Source: Crocodylus rhombifer (lineage: Eukaryota > Chordata > Crocodylia > Crocodylidae). From it: a stretch of DNA of 64,000 bases. The notes below the pieces were generated by a model, which saw nothing but the letters and a program-made list of their open reading frames with translations, ran no database searches and was not told the DNA's origin. This document shows, in pieces, positions 20,031-32,139 of the stretch. The stretch lies in NCBI GenBank assembly GCA_038503035.1, contig JAVSML010000943.1, positions 192,841-256,840 of the forward strand. The letters are read 5' to 3'. Numbering within the stretch: the first letter of the stretch is position 1; each line of letters opens with the position of its first letter. The position numbers were made by a program, and so were the translations under genes.

Positions 20031-23000
20031 ACCCACATCAGAGATTATCCTGGAGTGACATAAGCATTGACTTGCATAATGGGTACTGAAAACTAATGTC
20101 AGGTGTTAATGTGCAGACAATCCAAGAGTTAAGAGCTCCAGGAACTGCCCAAAATTACTGTGTAATAAGGCCCTAATATGTAAAAACACCCTCATAATTT
20201 CTAGAGGGGAGTGCTCATTGCTACCTTTTAGGTTAGTAGTAATCAGTACCCAGAGCCTATTCCTAGTACTCAACCACAAACCTCATTCAGCTATAATATT
20301 CTTTCCCCCAGGATAGGTCTTTTAGACTGGCATTCTCCACTCTCCTCATCCATTTAGAAGATAGACAAAGTAAGGGAAGGATTTTGCTCTATTATTTGAA
20401 ATCTAACTAACATTATAAAGTGTTACCTATAGTGCAGTCAATTATGGTCCTTTATACTGTGAGCCATATACAGTAAGGGCTAATGCGATGGGACTTGCAA
20501 ATGCACTCACTAATTTGTAGTTTGGTTTCATTGTACTGACCCATTTGCAATAGCTCAATGTATTTTACCTAGTGTCATTAGTGACCTAAGTTTTTTAAGA
20601 GAATCTTGCACAATAGAATAGGAGTGGAAAAGAAGATATACATAAAAAGCAATTAATTGCAATAACACATCATTGAAAATATTTTTGTTTGAATAAAACT
20701 TCTTTCCATCACAAGAATTTTTTTTCCATTTGAACATCCAGCATAGGTATAGTCAGGAGTTCATGGCATTGCTGTATGCTACTGTGAAAAGAACACATTA
20801 CATAATTCTAGATTTCTGTGAAAAACAAGGACCTTATTTTTTTAACGAATTGATAAAAGTTACAAGAAAAATGTTGAGAAAAAGGTATGAGAAAAATGCT
20901 TCAGTCAAAAATGCTTCATGCTTCAGACTAAAATACAGTATTTCATATCAAGTTTCTGAAGTGTATAAACCCTTTGAAACCTCTCACCAAGAGCAGGGCT
21001 ACTAAGTTGAGCGGCTCTATAATTGTTACAGTCTTTATGAAGTAATAGTCGTAATCGTGGCATGTCATACTTTTAGAACAATTCCCTGTAGTGGGGGAAC
21101 TTTTTATCACTTAGGCTGTGGGTGGGTGTCAGGGATCAGGTTTCTCTTTCTGGCTGACCTGTTGTGTAACTTTAGTTGTGTTACATAAGGCCTAACTTTT
21201 CAAAGTTGTTTGCAGTTTTTGGGTGCCCAAGTTTGGACACCTATGGAGCAGATGAGCAGAGCACCCTCCACTGCTATCAATTTCATTTGGAATCATGAAA
21301 ACTCAGTATCCAAGAAACTAAATCCTATCTGATTAAGTGCTAGCAATATTTGGTTAGCCAGTTTTGTGTGTGGCAGGAATAACGTCATTGAGTTTTGTAA
21401 CTTTAGAGCTAAGCTATCACTGTGGAAATGGCTGCCAAAAGATTTTTCCCCTTTTTGAAAAAAGCAATCCTATTTATAATTTACCATGTTTGAATTAGTT
21501 TACTGAACCCTTTATGCAAGTTTAATCACTACATTACAAGAAAATAATCACACGCTTACACACACATGCATGCTATATTACTTGGGAAATGTAGTTTTAA
21601 TTCAGTTAGGCCCAAATACCAGCCCGGCTCTCAACTCAAATATAAAGACTAATGTGTGGTAGCTGTAAAAAGGTGGCAGGGGGGGAATAGATTGCCTTTG
21701 TTCTCCACCAAATTGTAGGGCAGCTTCAGAGCTGATCTAGAATATTATTATAGCCTTGAGCGGACAACAGCTATCACAATACTCATTGGTATTGGAGAAG
21801 GTCCATGCAGCAATGGAATGTGAGAATAATATGATGTGTCAATAATTTACCATTTTTCCATGTGATACTTTTCATGATTATGCTGAATTTTGTGCCTTAA
21901 AGTACAAGTTTGAGGTGAAGGGGGTTGTCACTTTTTAAGGTATTAATAGAAAAAAAGGATTTACAGATCAAAAATTGCAGAAAATAATACAGAGATGATT
22001 ATAGTGTTTCCAACATTAAAATGCATGAAATGTTAATTTTTATCAGTTGTGTTCTACATAAAACTGATTTCAGTACATAGAAAACATGAAGCCCAAGCCT
22101 AAGCACTCAGCTATTCACAGCTTTCATTTATCTGACTGACTGGTTATAAAAGAAGAAGAGATTGTATCATCTAGCCATTATACAAGAATATAGAAAAATG
22201 AGATGTTGTCAGTTGCTTTTAATGAAGCTTGTGAATGACTATGGAGAGTCACCTAGAATATAAGATTACATGCAAAAGCTTCAGATATACATGTATTTGG
22301 TAACTGTTTCAATTCAGAATCCACAACAAGTACTTAATGTGGAAATAATTTAAGGAAAAGTAGATATCAATTGACTACTAGAAACATTATTGAGGATTAA
22401 CAACTATATAAGAGAGAGATTGAGTTTAGCCTTGCAAAGTTGTTAATTGTCAAAGATGTCTTCAATAATAAATTGCTACTTAATTAACATACAGATTACA
22501 TGGAAATGCAGTTTTAAGTGTGACCAGAAATAACACAACTTTTCATGGACCTCTGCAATTTTTCATTTATAAGACCTCAGAGTGAACATGATGGATTATT
22601 AAAAATATATGTAAAATGTAAACTCAGACCTTATTATTCTTCATTGCCTGCAAAGAAAGATCAAATTTGACTTTAAACTACTTGCTACTTACCCATGTGA
22701 AGTTCCTTTGTGTAGGGGAGTTTAGACAAGAGCCTTAGAAAGCCTCTACAGATACATTCATTGAATCTATGAACATCCCATGAGAAAAGCATGCAGTATC
22801 CTGGACAATTAAGATGACATTCCCCCTGCTTTTCACTTGGAAGATGTGTGAGATTTTGTGACATTACAGATCAGGACATCCATCTGATTATTTTTTCTTT
22901 ATTGTTAAAAAAAAGTTGAATAATTGAATCTTAGATAAAGCTCTCTGAAAGCAATAAGTTATCTAGACATTTTTGCCTTTACTGGAAGTTAACTTGACCT

Positions 23001-23097
23001 AATTCATTGGCATGATAAGAGGCTCGAAGCTGCTCAGATTTCTTCAGCTGAGCTATGCTCCATACTTTAGTTTTTTATATACCACAGGCTTACAAAC
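20031..23097. other. 3 kb A+T-rich non-coding DNA
   Basis: I see no coding region or clear transposon. AAGCAATTAATTGCAATAAC at 20648-20667 is a short palindromic homeobox-type word, and 22440-22500 has several TTAATTA words. The 91-aa frame at 20730-21005 has no recognisable domain. Confidence 0.45.
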
Positions 23098-23697
23098 TGT
23101 TACAGGATCTTTCAATAGTCGGGCTTACAGCAGATCACGCTTTGCGATGTTATAGGTGGTCAGGCTTAACTTTATTAATGAGGTGCAAAACAAAACAGAA
23201 TCAATGGTGCTGTGTCCACCAGTGAGCACACACTCACCACGTCTCACGCGCCCTAGTGACACGTGAGACTGCTGTTGTTTTCTGGCAAGGTGTTTCCGGG
23301 GTTGGTCGCCAGGATCAGGCGGGTCTGGCATCCTCCCCTCCGGCTGGCCGGGCCGAAGGTCACTCCGTGTTCGAACTGCTCCATGGGTACGTTCCGTCGG
23401 GCGCGCAAAGACCCCAAAGTTCACAGCGCAATGTCTTTTATACCCTCAGAGATGCAGGGTGGTCTAATCGTGTGTGGCGCTTCTTCATCGGCTCGGAGCG
23501 GTGACTGTCACATTACTGACAGACCCTGGACTTCCCCTTGAGAAACCCTGTGTGGAAAATCCCAACCGCATGTTTCTCCTATACTGCCGCCCTAGAGTCT
23601 CTTATTCACTTAGCACCTGTTACATAAACACTATGCAAACCTCTAGCTGACGTATGCGAACATGGCCACCTATTACAAAAGGTTATAACACATAACA
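23098..23697 (-). mobile_element. Solo LTR of an endogenous retrovirus-type element
   Basis: Read on the minus strand, the segment starts TGTTATGTGTTAT and ends CCTGTAACA, the TG…CA ends of an LTR. It has a TATA box (TATAAAAG, plus-strand complement at 23435-23442) and, 260 bp on, a polyadenylation signal AATAAA (complement at 23171-23176), giving a U3-R-U5 order with a long R. It is CpG-rich (for example GCGCGC at 23400-23405) in an A+T-rich setting, which suggests a fairly recent insertion. No primer-binding site, gag or pol follows, so it is a solo LTR. I found no clear 4-6 bp target duplication, so the edges may be off by a few bases. Confidence 0.68.
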
Positions 23698-23794
23698 AAT
23701 GCAAAATGATTACAACACAAACTACATCTATTTCCTAACCATACTTTTGCTGCAGTGTAGCCTCTTCTTCCATTTCCCCTCATACACAAAAGAG

Positions 23795-24553
23795 GAGATT
23801 TTCAGAATAGACCACCACACCCAGAGGAAGTGGTGGATGGGGCTTTCTTCAAACAGTAAGTGGAAATTTTGCCACCATGGGTCCTAGTTCTCATGAGGGT
23901 CTTCAGTCACCCTGACATTTGCCAGAAGGGCAATACAGCACTGTACAAGCAATCCAGAAAGTTTTTGCAGAGTGTTGGGAACAACTTCCTGGAGTAAGTG
24001 CTAGAGCAGCCAACTAAGGGATGTGCTCTTCATGAACTGCTGCTCACAAACAGGGAAGAATTGGTGGGGAATGTACTAGTAGATGGCAACTTGAGCAACA
24101 GTGACCATGAGATGACTGAGTTCAGGATCCTGAGGAAAGGAAGGATAGAGAGCAACAGAGTAAGGATCCTGAACTTTAGAAAAGCAGATTTGGACTCATT
24201 CAGGGAACTCATGGGCAGGATCCCCTGGGAAGCCAGTCTGAGAAGGTGAGAAGTCCAGGAGAGCTGGGTGTACTTTAAAGAAGCCTTTCTGAGAGTGCAG
24301 GAACCAAACATCCCAATGCACAGGAAGACCAGCAAGTGTGGCAGAAGACCAGCTTGGCTTAGTAGGAAATACTTCAGTAAATAAATCACAAAAAGGAAGC
24401 TTATAAGAAGTGGAAACATGGACAGGCAACTAGAGAGGGGCATCAAAGTATGCTTGGGCATGCAGGGTTAAAATCAGGAAGGCCAAGACACAATTGGAGT
24501 TGTAGCTAGCAAGGGATGTGAAGGGTAACAAGAAGGTTTTATACAAGTATGTC
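23795..24553 (+). mobile_element. CR1 LINE, endonuclease part (left half of a split element)
   Basis: Starts in the ORF2 endonuclease at NRPPHPEEVVDGAFFKQ (23797). It continues through a changed active-site block (VFSHPDICQ-like at 23901, where CR1 has GDFNHPD), then QPTKGCALHELLLTNREELV (24007), NSDHEMTEFRILRKG (24089) and the linker to the RT. Shifts and stops are present. The element is broken at 24553 by a 962-bp insert and resumes at 25516. Confidence 0.9.
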
Positions 24554-25515
24554 TGCGTGACAGGATGGTGTCCTAGGGGTCACTGTGCTCTCCCCTAGAG
24601 CCCCGTTTATCGTGCCCAGTGTGTCTAAAAAGCATCCTCAATTCTCGCCCGCCAAGTCTTTGATGTTATTGTATAATAGGGAGGCTGCCTCTTTGTCTCC
24701 CTGGACACAATTTTCCTCCTGTACACTGTCCCGCTTTGGTAATGGGTGCTTCTGTGCACCCCAGCCTTATGGGCTATGCGTGGCTCCAACCACTCCTTTA
24801 CCACACCCCAAGCCTCGCTGATGTACCAGACATTGTTTGGTCTTACACTCTCTCTGACACTCGGGCTCTCTGCAGCTCTGTCTCGTTCTGTGTTTCACTG
24901 GTGCTCGAGCTCTCCACAGACCTGTCTCGACCTGCTCCTCACTAGTGTTTGGACTCTCTGCAACCTTGTCTCACTCCGCGCCCTCTCTGGCGCTCAGGCT
25001 CTCTGTAGCCTTGTCTCACACCGTGCCTCACTGGCGTTTGGGTTCTCCACAGCCTTGTCTCACACCGCTCCTCCCTGGGCGCTTGCTGCTCCCTCTCTGG
25101 GGCTGGGGTTCCCCTATGAGGCCTCCTCCAACCTCTAAGAGCCTCACCCAAACTCTGGTGGAAGTAGCAAACAAAACACAAGCCCCTGGCTATAACATAA
25201 ATCTAAGCCACCTGGCTCCAACCTTCTTCTTGCCACACCATAGTTGCTCCATCTGTCCCCAATCTCGGGCCGTACCTGCAGTTTGACCTCTACTCATTAC
25301 TTGTGCCAGCAGAGTTCCTTCCTCCTTGACTGCCAGCATAGAACTGCCTGCCTGGCCTCCACCCTGGGGTTTAAATGGGAGCCAGGCCCTACCCCTTTCG
25401 GTTAGCTGACTGCTAGCAGATGTGGGTCACTGGCTCCCTCTGGTTGCCCCAGCAACCAGCACCTGAGGAGTTGTCCCAGCTCTCCAAGTAGCATGCCCCT
25501 TAGTGCCCTGCTACA
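24554..25515 (-). mobile_element. LTR-like element inserted in CR1
   Basis: On the minus strand it starts TGTAGCAGGGCACTAAGG and ends CCTGTCACGCA, i.e. TG…CA. An ATTTAAAC promoter-like box lies about 145 bp in (complement near 25370-25376). CR1 reads straight on across the insert (…AAGTATGTC / AGTAACAAGAGG), with GTC present on both sides, so it is a real insertion. The rest of the duplication is eroded. It carries a minisatellite (24841-25090). No internal retroviral genes are present. A frame of 130 aa on plus (24746-25138) is repeat-derived. Confidence 0.58.
24841..25090. repeat. Minisatellite, about 5.5 units of 44-45 bp
   Basis: Unit starts are at 24872, 24917, 24961, 25006 and 25050 (spacing 45, 44, 45, 44). 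Each has the core CCTTGTCTCACWCCG and then CTCACTGGCGYTYGGGYTCT. Confidence 0.88.
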
Positions 25516-27212
25516 GTCAGTAACAAGAGGAAGACCAGGGAATGTGTGGGTCCCTTACCGAATGGGGGAAGCAACCTAGTGACAAAGAATGCAGAAAAGG
25601 CTGAAGTGCTCAATGACTTCTTCACCTCGGTCTTCGCAGGCAAGGTCAGCTCCCAGACCACTATACCTGGTAGCACAGTTTGGGGAGGAGCTGAGCAATC
25701 TACATTGGTGGAAAAAGAGGTTAGGGACTGTTTAGAAAAGTTGGACATGTATGTATCCATTGGCTGGATGGGATGCACCCCAGGGTGATGAGGGAGTGGC
25801 TGGTGTGATTGCAGAGCCTCTGACCATCATCTTTGAAAACTCATGGCAATCAGAAGAGGTTCCAGATCATTGGAAAGGACAAATATAGTGTCCACATTTA
25901 AAAAAGGGCAGGAGGAGGAACCGGAGAACTACAGACCAGTCAGCGTCACCTCAGTCCCTGGAAAATCCATAGAGCAAGTCCTCAAGGAATCCATTTCTAA
26001 GCACTTGGAGGAAAAGAAGATGATTAGGAACAATCAGCATGGTTTCATCAAGGGAAAATAATTCCTGATCAACCTGATTGTCTTCTATGATTTAGTAACT
26101 GGCTCTGTGGATGTGAGACAATGAGTGGATGTGATATAAATTGATTTTAGCAAGACTTTTGAAAGAGTCTCCCACAACCTTTTGTAGGCAATCTCAGAAT
26201 ATATTAGCTGGATGAATGGACCAGCTCATTCAAATGGAGTGTCCCAGGGGTTAGTCCTGGGACTGGTTTTGTTCAATGACTTCATCAGTAACCTGAAAGT
26301 TGTCATAAAGTGCACCCTCAGTGAGTTTGAAGATGACACCAAGCTGAGGGGTAGTAGATATGCTGGAGGGTAGGGCTAGAATTCATAGTGACCTGGACAA
26401 ATTGGAGGCTTGGGCCAAAAGAAATCCCATGAGGTTCAACAAGGACAAGTGCAAAGTTCTGCACTTAGGATGAAACAATCCCATGTATCACTACAGGCTG
26501 GGGGCTAACTGGTTGGACAGCAGCTCTGCAGAAAAGGACCTGAGGGTTACAGTAGGCAATAAGGTGAATATGAGCCAACAGTGTGCCCTTGTTGCCAAGA
26601 AGGTTAATGGCACACTGGGATGCATCAGTAGGAGTGTTGCCAGCTGGTCAAGGAAAGTGATTATTCCCCTCCATTCAGCACGATGCCACATCTAAAGTAC
26701 TGCATTCAATTCTGGGCCCCCCATTACAGAAACAATGTGGACAAATTGGAAAGGGTCCAATGGAGGGCAACAAAAATGGTGAGGGGGCTAGGGGACATGG
26801 CTTATAAGGAAAGAATGAGGGAACTGGGCTTATTTAGTTTAGAGAAAAGAAGAATGAGAAGGGATTTAATAGCAGCCTTCAACTTCCTGAAGAGGGGTTC
26901 AAAAGAGGATGGAGCTAGACTGTTCTCAAGGGCAGCAGAAGACAGAACAAGGAGCAATGGTCTCAAGTTGCACCAAGGGTAGTTTAGGTTAGATATTAGG
27001 AAGACTTTTCTTACTAGGAGAGTAGTAAAATACTGGAACAGGCTGCCCATAAAAGTGGAAGAATCTCCATCTTCAGATGTTTTTAAGACCAGCTAGACTA
27101 AGCTTTAGCTGAGATTTTCTAGTTGGGGATGGCCCTCCCATGAGAAAGGGGTTAGACTAGATGACCTCCTGAGGTCCCTTCCAACCCTAATTTTCTATGA
27201 CTGTATGATTCT
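25516..27212 (+). mobile_element. CR1 LINE, reverse transcriptase to 3' end (right half of a split element)
   Basis: Resumes at the linker (NKRKTRECVGPLPNGGSNLVT), then NDFFTSVFAGKVSSQTT (25612), the RT fingers (FKKGQEEEPENYRPVSVTS, 25891), LKESISKHLEEKKMIRNNQH (25980), a [14 protein letters not shown] FADD box with an A to E change (about 26320), YRLGANWLDSSSAEKDLRVT (26492), LKYCIQFWAPHYRNNVDKLE (26689), and EKRRMRRDLIAAFNFLKRGS (26839). The 3' UTR ends TTCTATGACTGTATGATTCT at 27193-27212. With 23795-24553 it forms a CR1 of about 2.45 kb without its insert, lacking ORF1 and the first part of the endonuclease. Dead. Confidence 0.93.
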
Positions 27213-27715
27213 ACTGTGTTCAGTTGTGGGGCCCCCACCTGAGAAAGCATGTGGACAAATTGGAGAGAGGCCAGCAGGGAGAACAAAAATGGTGATGGGG
27301 TGGAGCACATGACTTATGAGGAGAGGCTGAGGGAACTGGGCATATTTAGTCTAGAGAAGAGAAGACTGAGAGGAGATTTAATACCAGCCTTCAACTGCCT
27401 GAAGGGCAGGGTTTGAGAGAGGATGTAGCTAGCCTGTTCTGAGTAGTGGCAGATGACGGAACAAGGAGCAATGATCTCAAGTTGCAGCAAGAAAATTTTA
27501 GGTTAGATATTAGGATGGCCTTTCCCACTAGGAGGGTAGTAAAACACTAGAACAGGTTACCCAGAGAGTTTGTGGACTCTCCATCCCTAAAGGCTTTTAA
27601 GACTCAGCTACACTAAGCTTTAGCTGGGATGATCTGTTTGGTGGTGGTTCTGCTTTAATCAGGGATTGGACTAGATTACCTCCTTCCAACCCCAGTTTTT
27701 TATGATTTTCTGTGT
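27213..27715 (+). mobile_element. Second CR1 3' end directly behind the first
   Basis: Begins at the RT C-terminus ([24 protein letters not shown]) with no gap after the first CR1's terminal repeat, and runs to the 3' UTR (CTGCTTTAATCAGGGATTGG at 27650) and a decayed TTTTATGATTTTCTGTG end. Block order is the same as in the upstream CR1. It is a separate 5'-truncated copy that inserted at the CR1 tail, or a tandem duplication. Confidence 0.9.
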
Positions 27716-29683
27716 TATGGCTGAGGAAATGTATATTGGTGTAAACAGGATATAATCCTTCAGAGGATCTTAATTTTATTGCATAGGTCATAACAAAAAT
27801 CTATGCTGTAAAGTGGAAATTGTGACAGCATGTGTGGTCACTGATTTATTAGGATTTAGATGAGAAGAAATTCCAAGGAAAATCATAGTAAGTATGGGAT
27901 AATTGCACTTTCCTGTCTAAGGAGACTCTGTGTTGTGGGAAGATAGAGAGTGTAGAGATAGAGAGTGTAGAGAGTGGGTTGTCTGTATGGATGGCCAGGA
28001 TTGTTGATATTAAGTTATGGAATTGGAGCACTTGTAGATTTTTGCAAAATCTGTCGGTGTTCTGAAATATGCAAACCTGGAACATAACTCTATTCAAAAG
28101 GTTGAGAAAAGAAACTAAAGTCCCTTTATATCTTAATTATCAGTAAATATAGTTTTTAATGTTTGTTAAAGCACATTCCCTGACTGACACTGAATATGTT
28201 TCTCTTAGAAAAAGGTATCAAAATGAAAACAAGACAATAGAGCAATTAAGGAACATTCTGTTCTTCTTTTTGGCACATTAACATATTTTCAAAATTTTTA
28301 AAGGCCTCTCCTGGTAGATAAGGGGAAAGTATTTTCAAAGGTCTTTGATCAACTGATACCACCTTCTGTTTGCTTTGCACAATTATACATTAGTGCATGA
28401 TCTCTGAAAATAGGAGGAACAGGTAAAATATACAGGGCCCCTTCTAACATTTAGTTTACTTGGTAACTATGCAAAATAAATGTTTGAATCAATATGAAGA
28501 TGAAGGCAGACATAATTTTGAGGATAGAAAGGAGAGAGAGGGAGATCTTATGATACTGAATGTTTGATATGCAATAGGAAAGCCTTGAAGCACAGTAAAA
28601 TGAAAAGCAGGCCATCAGTTCATTGCATAGAGCATCAGCATTGTCAGTTTTCACAGAAAAGAGCTCTTGGACAGGCATTCTGCCTCTGTCTTCAAAGTAA
28701 GCATGTGTAGATATATGAGCCTGAATAATTGTATTGACTGGAATACATGTGATTTTGCAAGTGCTCATTACTGTTTGCAGATGATAGTACTTTTATCATG
28801 AGCAGAGGAGTGCAAGTAGGTAACAGAAAAAATATGGCCTTAAATAGATTAGCAAAGTGTATTGGGAAATACTTGGCTCCAACTGGACAGTTGACTTGCC
28901 TTCATTATTTATTATTTATATAGGTAATACATGTAGGCTGTAGTCAGGATCACAGCTTCATTATACTAAGCTATATACATACATAAATAAAAAGGCAGCC
29001 TTCATCTGATTTCCATGGACTAGTTTAGCTACAACTAAAATTAATTAGATATGTAATATGAAAATGATCTGTCTATTTGCTTCATAAATCCATGTTCCAA
29101 GTTAATTCTTAGCAGAATTGCAGTGACTTAATTTTAGGGATGAACTGTTCATTTCTACTTAAGAATTCTTTGTTCTTGCTCCATTAGTCTTAGAGCACTG
29201 TGCATAAAAAGAAAACTTTTTAAAAAGGCATGCCTTTACCTTGTAAGTTTATGGTGCCTGGACTGACAGTACTTAGAGACTAAAATACTCCATTTGACTC
29301 CAGAAGAAGATTTAACAGAAGTATCATATGCTTACTGTCCAACTGAAAAAGCATATAATGATTTCATTTTCAAGAGCCATTCATTTCTTGACCTTTCTGC
29401 TGAGATTGCTGACAAATGTATAAGTTGTGATAGTAACACCAGGAAAGCAACTGAAACCAACAATTCATTTCTTATAAGGAGGAGGAATTCTCAGATGGCA
29501 ATCACATTCTTTCTGGTCTAAATTGGGACCTTCACCTAGAAGTGAAAGTCTCTGCACTTTAAATCCAGACTCTTAAAAACTAGTTAGTCCCTTCAAAAAC
29601 AGCTCCATGGCTATAAAGATCAATCTGTTTTTGTCAAAGACACATATAAAACTTCTCAAATGCAAGTACAATGAGCTAGAATA
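27716..29683. other. A+T-rich non-coding stretch
   Basis: A short tandem repeat AGATAGAGAGTGTAG occurs twice at 27940-27972. No gene was recognised. The 105-aa minus frame (28451-28768) is hydrophobic but has no family features I can name. Confidence 0.45.
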
Positions 29684-29818
29684 GTTAGGCTATGTCACTT
29701 TTGTGACTCCAGCTTAGTGCAGTGATACCTGAGCCAACTTAAGTTCCAGCAGCACTCTAGCACAGGCAGCAGAGAGCTCAGATATTACCCTATTTCTTTA
29801 ACTGCAGCATAGACATGC
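29684..29818. mobile_element. Short MITE (about 135 bp)
   Basis: The ends GTTAGGCTATGTCAC and the complement of GCATAGACATGCCTGTG form the 'GGGYATGTCTA' inverted repeats typical of the other MITEs in this window. Adjacent triplets (GTT/GTG) only partly agree. Confidence 0.5.
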
Positions 29819-30740
29819 CTGTGTTGGTATCTATCCCAAAGTAACTTCTGCTAAGGATAGATCTGATAGCCTATATTCTTACTCTAATATATAAAGATTT
29901 GCTAGAATTACTATTCCTAATGAGGGTTAAATAAATACATTTTCACACATCAAACAGAGATTGCCCCAATATTTACAGTTGACTCATATGCTTCTTTAGG
30001 TAAAAATAAATACCATCAACTTAATTTAACTATACAATCTCACTTCCCCTTGCTGCTTTCCTTAATTTTATTCCTGGAAATACAGCATGTTTAGTTTCAG
30101 GAAATTATATTCCATTGCTAGCAAGTAAAAGATGAAAAGAACTGCAATTGTTGGTACCCAGTGAGCAATATTTTTGGGATGGGTAGGAAAGGCAGAGAAA
30201 TCAGTAGTAAGTAATAGGGCAAGAAACAACACCTATTGTGACCTATGGATTGCCAGTTTGCTATGTCTTTTCAATAGTGTCTGCAATATCTTTCTTCTCT
30301 TTACTTTGCATTTCCCAGAATGTAAACTATTCTGTTCATATCGGTGTATGGCAAGCGGCAATGTGAATGCCATTCTATCAGAAATTCAAGCCACACAGTT
30401 AGTTTAGCATGGCAAGTCTGTCTGATTTCAGTAGGTCAATGTAGAAATTCAGTAGGCCAATGTAAAGTGTATTATAAATTAATTTACCATCATGTCTGAG
30501 ATGCCAGAGGAAAAACTGAAATAGAAAAAACAATTGAAATTGGAATTCACAGCGATTAGCAGTTGCAACATTTTTTATTCTTATTTGGCCTTTTGAAAGA
30601 ACTTCCTTAGCAAATGTTTAAGTGATGTGACTGCTTATACATATTTCCATGGTCCAAACCATGGTCACACTAAATGCATATACATGTTATAAAGGTGATG
30701 CAATGAACTCCAGAGAAGTTCATGCCAGAGTTAACTGCTC
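29819..30740. other. A+T-rich non-coding stretch
   Basis: Contains a tandem doubling of TTCAGTAGGYCAATGTA at 30427-30463. Nothing else recognised. Confidence 0.4.
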
Positions 30741-30924
30741 CTGCACTCAGCATCTACACATGTGCCCAGGGCCTTAGCAATTACAGCTGGGGCATATCAT
30801 ACCCAGGCTGGCAGGCAGTATGGGGGGTTAACCCTGAGCTCTGGAGGGTGGCAGAGGGACTGGCAGGAGCAGAGGGTCTGGACCCCGGCTGGCTGGGCTG
30901 ACCAAGTGCAATTTGTGCCCAGCA

Positions 30925-31046
30925 GTCACTGTCCACATGAGCATTTGATCACAGATAATTACTCTGCTGCAAGACAGTACTACCTTATGGCGTACCCTAA
31001 GTATAATTTACTGCACCGTAATACTAGCACACATGTGGACAGTGAC
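30925..31046. repeat. Perfect 15-bp inverted repeat, probable MITE part
   Basis: GTCACTGTCCACATG at 30925-30939 and its exact complement at 31032-31046. The sequence between has inverted words (GATAATTACT … AGTATAATT). A further GAGATAATTAGTTAAC continues to the right, so the true element may extend to about 31110. Confidence 0.55.
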
Positions 31047-31049
31047 GTT

Positions 31050-31870
31050 TTACTGCAGAGATAATTAGTTAACTCCACAGTAAAGCACACATGCAGAGGA
31101 ACCCACTTATAGTGCCTTATTCCAAGTAGTAAGTACCATCGATGTCCATGAAACTATATACAGAATAAGATGTTATTTGCCCATACAATGAGCACTTAAA
31201 ATCGTATGACAGTACATAAGAAGCATCCTGAATAATATCAAATAATAGTGTTGCAAAAACAGTTTAAGGCTGTTTTTATAGCTATATTTGAAGCTTATTA
31301 AAAGTTCATTTTCTCCTTTTTATTTTCTGATACAAGATCTAGAAAAAAATTAATTCATTTTCACCACTATTATTCACCACATTATTCTTTTATTAATATG
31401 GATACCAGCAGGTTTCTCATGAGGTCAACAGACAACCATTTCAAGATTGTACTTCTTTATTCAAATATAGGATAGTGCTTGTCTTATGAAAATCATTTTT
31501 TTGCTACATTGAAGAAAATGGTAATTGAATGTAGTCAGAGGGCATAACTACACCAAGGTGATTGTGTACTCCATCTGGGACTTCCCTGATCACCTGCCAC
31601 TACTCCTGGCATGCTCCAAATCCAAAAATATGCTAGTGAAGATACTTCAGGGTCATTCCTAGTGGCCATTTATAAGCATGCCCAAGATGGAGACAGAAGT
31701 CTTGAGAGTGATTGAAAAGAGATGACCCAAAGCATAGTTCTGGGTGTGCAGCATCTGAGCAGGTGGGCAGGGTTGTGAGGGCTGGGACATATTGAAGGTA
31801 TAATATAAGCACTTGCAGAAAATCTAACATTGGAGAACTGTTGGAAGAAAAATATTTTGGCACATATTTT
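31050..31870. other. Non-coding stretch, nothing recognised
   Basis: A+T-rich apart from a mixed stretch at 31540-31800. A 76-aa minus frame (31633-31863) has no recognisable domain. Confidence 0.4.
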
Positions 31871-31871
31871 C

Positions 31872-31965
31872 AGTCATTCATAGATGCTAGGGTCGGAAGG
31901 GACCTCAATAGATCATCGAGTCCGACCCCAGATCATCGAGTCCGACCCCAATCCGTCACTACTGG
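31872..31965 (-). mobile_element. CR1 3' tail with internal 20-bp duplication
   Basis: CATTCATAGATGCTAGGGTC, then GGAAGGGACCTCAATAGATC, is the reversed CR1 tail of the type common in crocodilians. The 20 bp GATCATCGAGTCCGACCCCA are exactly doubled at 31911-31930 and 31931-31950. Confidence 0.8.
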
Positions 31966-32029
31966 ATTTGGAAAATGTAGGTAGCTTGGAGCACACCCAG
32001 CCTGGCACAAAGATTTGTAAATTTATAAA

Positions 32030-32130
32030 ACTCTAAGTGTTTCACAAAAAAAGAGTAGTGAATAGTCCCATTTTACAAAGCAATAAAGTGAAGATACAGT
32101 CATTAGACCCTATGCTTTAGGAAGTGCCTA
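32030..32130 (-). repeat. Possible MIR-type SINE 3' part
   Basis: TCCCATTTTACAAAGCAATA followed by AAGTGAAGATACAGTCATTAG resembles the reversed MIR 3' core (CCCATTTTACAGATGAGG). Confidence 0.3.
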
Positions 32131-32139
32131 CTAATACAA

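Noticed and set aside
24585..24821. 78-aa frame as retroviral coding sequence
   Set aside because: No gag, protease or RT motif; it lies in the terminal region of the LTR-like insert.
24841..25090. CRISPR array (regular repeats near 45 bp)
   Set aside because: Units are contiguous with no unique spacers, and the genome is clearly vertebrate.
24746..25138. 130-aa open frame, possible protein
   Set aside because: It is a translation of the 44/45-bp minisatellite and surrounding LTR-like sequence; the opposite strand is also open.
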